A stretch of 64,000 bases of DNA from Cornus controversa (lineage: Eukaryota > Streptophyta > Magnoliopsida > Cornales > Cornaceae): NCBI GenBank assembly GCA_026545225.1, contig CM048852.1, positions 56,799,146 to 56,863,145 on the forward strand. The letters run 5' to 3'. Positions 62,448 to 64,000 of the stretch are shown here, in pieces (positions within the stretch are counted from its first letter, which is position 1; every line of letters starts with the position of its first letter). Under the pieces are notes generated by a model. The model searched no databases, had not been told where the DNA came from, and saw only the letters and a program-made list of their open reading frames with translations. A program made the translations under genes and the position numbers.

Positions 62448-62627
62448 CTCATGTCTCTTGTGATTGTTTATTTTTTTTATTTTCTTATTCTCGTCATATT
62501 TATTTGTGTTTCTCGTTTGGTTTGATTTGTTCTTGTTTCTCAAATCGCTTTCGCACATAACACCCCACATCTCCACGAGAGTTTTGCCTTGAAACTTTCA
62601 TACTATTCAATCATATATATATATATA

Positions 62628-62786
62628 GAGGTCGCACCTTGGTACGATTACAAGTGTCCTCACCCAAAGCGGTATGTATTGGGTTCGAGACTTGGGAGTA
62701 ACCTTTCTAAAAATGGGAGTAAGGCTTGTCAACACCCACCTCTCCTAGACCCTATGGGAGCCTTGTGCATTGGGTACAACCTTTAT
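62628..62786 (+). mobile_element. Au-like tRNA-derived SINE
   Basis: The order is a tRNA-like head, a B-box-like gggttcgagacttggga, the phrase gggagtaaggcttgtcaaca, then ccacctctcctagaccctat and tgggagccttgtgcattggg. This is the plant Au SINE layout. A TA run lies directly to the left and GT repeats to the right, where SINE tails are often found. Confidence 0.72.
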
Positions 62787-63596
62787 GTGTGTGTGTGTGC
62801 GGGCCCCTACCTTGTCCCGCCTTGATTAATAATAAATATTATTTTTTAGCTATAATTTTTATTTTTCCTTTATTTCCTATAATAATTTTAAATTTTAATA
62901 ACATTTTTGTTATTATGATTGTTAAATACTTGACTATACTAAAAAGAATTACAAATTTTATCTTAAAATTTTTAAATTTGAATTATTTTTCTTTAAAAAT
63001 ATGTATATTGGGGTGCCCCGAACCTCATTGGCTCCGATGTGGGGCAGGACGGATTTGGAACAATATTTTTATTCGTGGACAAGTTTAGGAAAGAGGTGTC
63101 ATGTCCCGAACCCAACCCATTGACATCTCTAAGAATATAATCGGAGAATGTTACTGATGTATGTGAGATGCACCAAAATCATTAATTGATTTATCGATCT
63201 AAACTTAATTAATATAGAAAAGCCAACGATATTGATTGATTATTCAACTTAATATCCATTTTTCATATTTTAATTGATTCTTAGTTTTCACATGTCTAAT
63301 TGAATTAGTATGATTAAGTTTCTTTTATGCATCTCACTTAAAATATTTTCAGGTTAATCTCACTTATAAATTTTATTTTATTTTCTTTTAATTAATTATC
63401 TCATTTAAATTTAGTTGTTTCAGAACGATTTATCAAGGTTAGATATAGCCTTCATTATTGATATAAAGGTTACAACTTAAAAAGTAGGGGCAATTCATTT
63501 AAAGGTGTTGTAGTAACCCTTGTGGACGGGTGTGAGTGGGCGGGTGCGAAGACAGACACTGGGCTGAGCTACCACACTGACAGGGTACAGGGTGCT

Positions 63597-63756
63597 CAAT
63601 CCCACATCGCCTAGTTGTGGAAAAGGGGATGTGTTTATATGTAGTATGTTCTTTTCAAATGGTATAAGACCTTTTGAGGTAAAACCCAATAGTAAAACCA
63701 TGCGAGCTCAGGCCCAAAGCGGACAATATCATACCATGTGTTGGAGCGGGGTATAC
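63597..63756 (+). mobile_element. TRIM-family LTR fragment
   Basis: The phrases tcccacatcgcc, ggggatgtgtttatatg, ggtaaaacccaatagtaaaa and gcggacaatatcataccatg correspond in order to the minus strand of the LTRs at 52463-52898. Only one LTR-like copy is present, so it is a solo or truncated remnant with uncertain ends. Confidence 0.55.
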
Positions 63757-64000
63757 AGGTGTCGTGGCAGTGTCAGACACTAGGACACTCCTTAGAAATG
63801 CGTCCTGAAATTTATTAATTTTGGACACATGGGAGACACGGAGAGGACATGGATAGGACATGGTGGGGTATATTTTGTAATTTTTAGAAGTGCAAAAAAA
63901 ACTACTGAACTTTTTTAAAGTTGCAAAAAGACTCCCTAAACTATTTTTTTTGAGCATTTCAGTCTCTCATCTTCTAAAAGTTGACAATTTGACTCCCTGG

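Larger units (their letters stand above)
58369..62562 (+). mobile_element. Second Ty1/copia element, decayed, with a nested insertion in its 3' LTR
   Basis: The 5' LTR (58369-58878) is followed by tggtattagag, a primer-binding site. Gag follows: KFEVEKLDDKNNFGM, ACGTIRLYLVKDQKYFV and KFDDMSNALMNNEVW are copia gag hallmarks (about 58990-59640), then a zinc-knuckle and a protease-like region to about 60.1 kb. Little recognisable pol remains before the 3' LTR begins at 60733. The copy is badly broken. The 3' LTR is split by a 1307-bp insertion (61141-62447) and resumes to 62562. LTR divergence is roughly 12-15% by eye, so this element is clearly older than the copia copy at 22757. Confidence 0.88.
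62563..64000. other. Right-hand intergenic end
   Basis: This holds a SINE (62628-62786), AT-rich sequence with no gene, a TRIM-LTR fragment (63597-63756) and an unassigned GC-richer end that runs off the window. No coding region is supported. Confidence 0.55.

Overview
The window is nuclear DNA of a flowering plant, most likely a eudicot. It is AT-rich, with intron-rich genes that have GT-AG borders and plant-type repeats: Ty1/copia elements, RTE-type LINEs, TRIM/SMART miniature LTR elements, a Stowaway MITE and tRNA-derived SINEs. I could not identify the species. There are no RNA genes, CRISPR arrays or bacterial-style operons.

Three host genes can be supported. (1) A single-exon plus-strand gene (2083-2709) encodes a 208-residue plant protein with a basic N-terminus and no function I recognise. 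(2) A 31-kb minus-strand gene (35541 down to 4543) has 24 exons that join without a frame break into 957 codons. It encodes a tandem double D-alanine--D-alanine ligase-type ATP-grasp protein with a likely plastid transit peptide. (3) A 9.6-kb minus-strand gene (53739 down to 44117) has nine exons giving a complete 289-residue alpha-SNAP, the NSF adaptor that recycles SNARE complexes. Its last 26 codons lie 5.35 kb beyond the previous exon. The genes have no obvious functional link to one another.

Most of the remaining sequence is mobile DNA, much of it inside introns. Intron 5 of the ligase gene (10.6 kb) holds a broken Ty1/copia element (22757-26619). Beside it is a nearly full-length RTE-type LINE (about 26712-31130), itself split by a 1.29-kb solo-LTR-like insertion. 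Other ligase introns carry a 249-bp SMART-like element with a perfect target-site duplication (19216-19464), a Stowaway MITE, a strong foldback hairpin, SINEs, a LINE tail and a nested inverted-repeat element. The alpha-SNAP introns carry a 783-bp TRIM with a perfect duplication, a second TRIM on the opposite strand, a probable solo LTR and a LINE tail.

The intergenic block 35.5-44.1 kb holds LTR-like sequence and a nested inverted-repeat structure (about 38630-43150). The right end (58.4-62.6 kb) is a second decayed copia element whose 3' LTR is interrupted by a 1307-bp insertion, with the same 5-bp sequence on both sides. That insertion belongs to the same family as the one inside the LINE. 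The main points for a second look are the unequal active-site residues of the two ligase halves, the series of miniature LTR elements in introns, and the paired nested solo LTRs. I saw no clear sign of a wholly new system.
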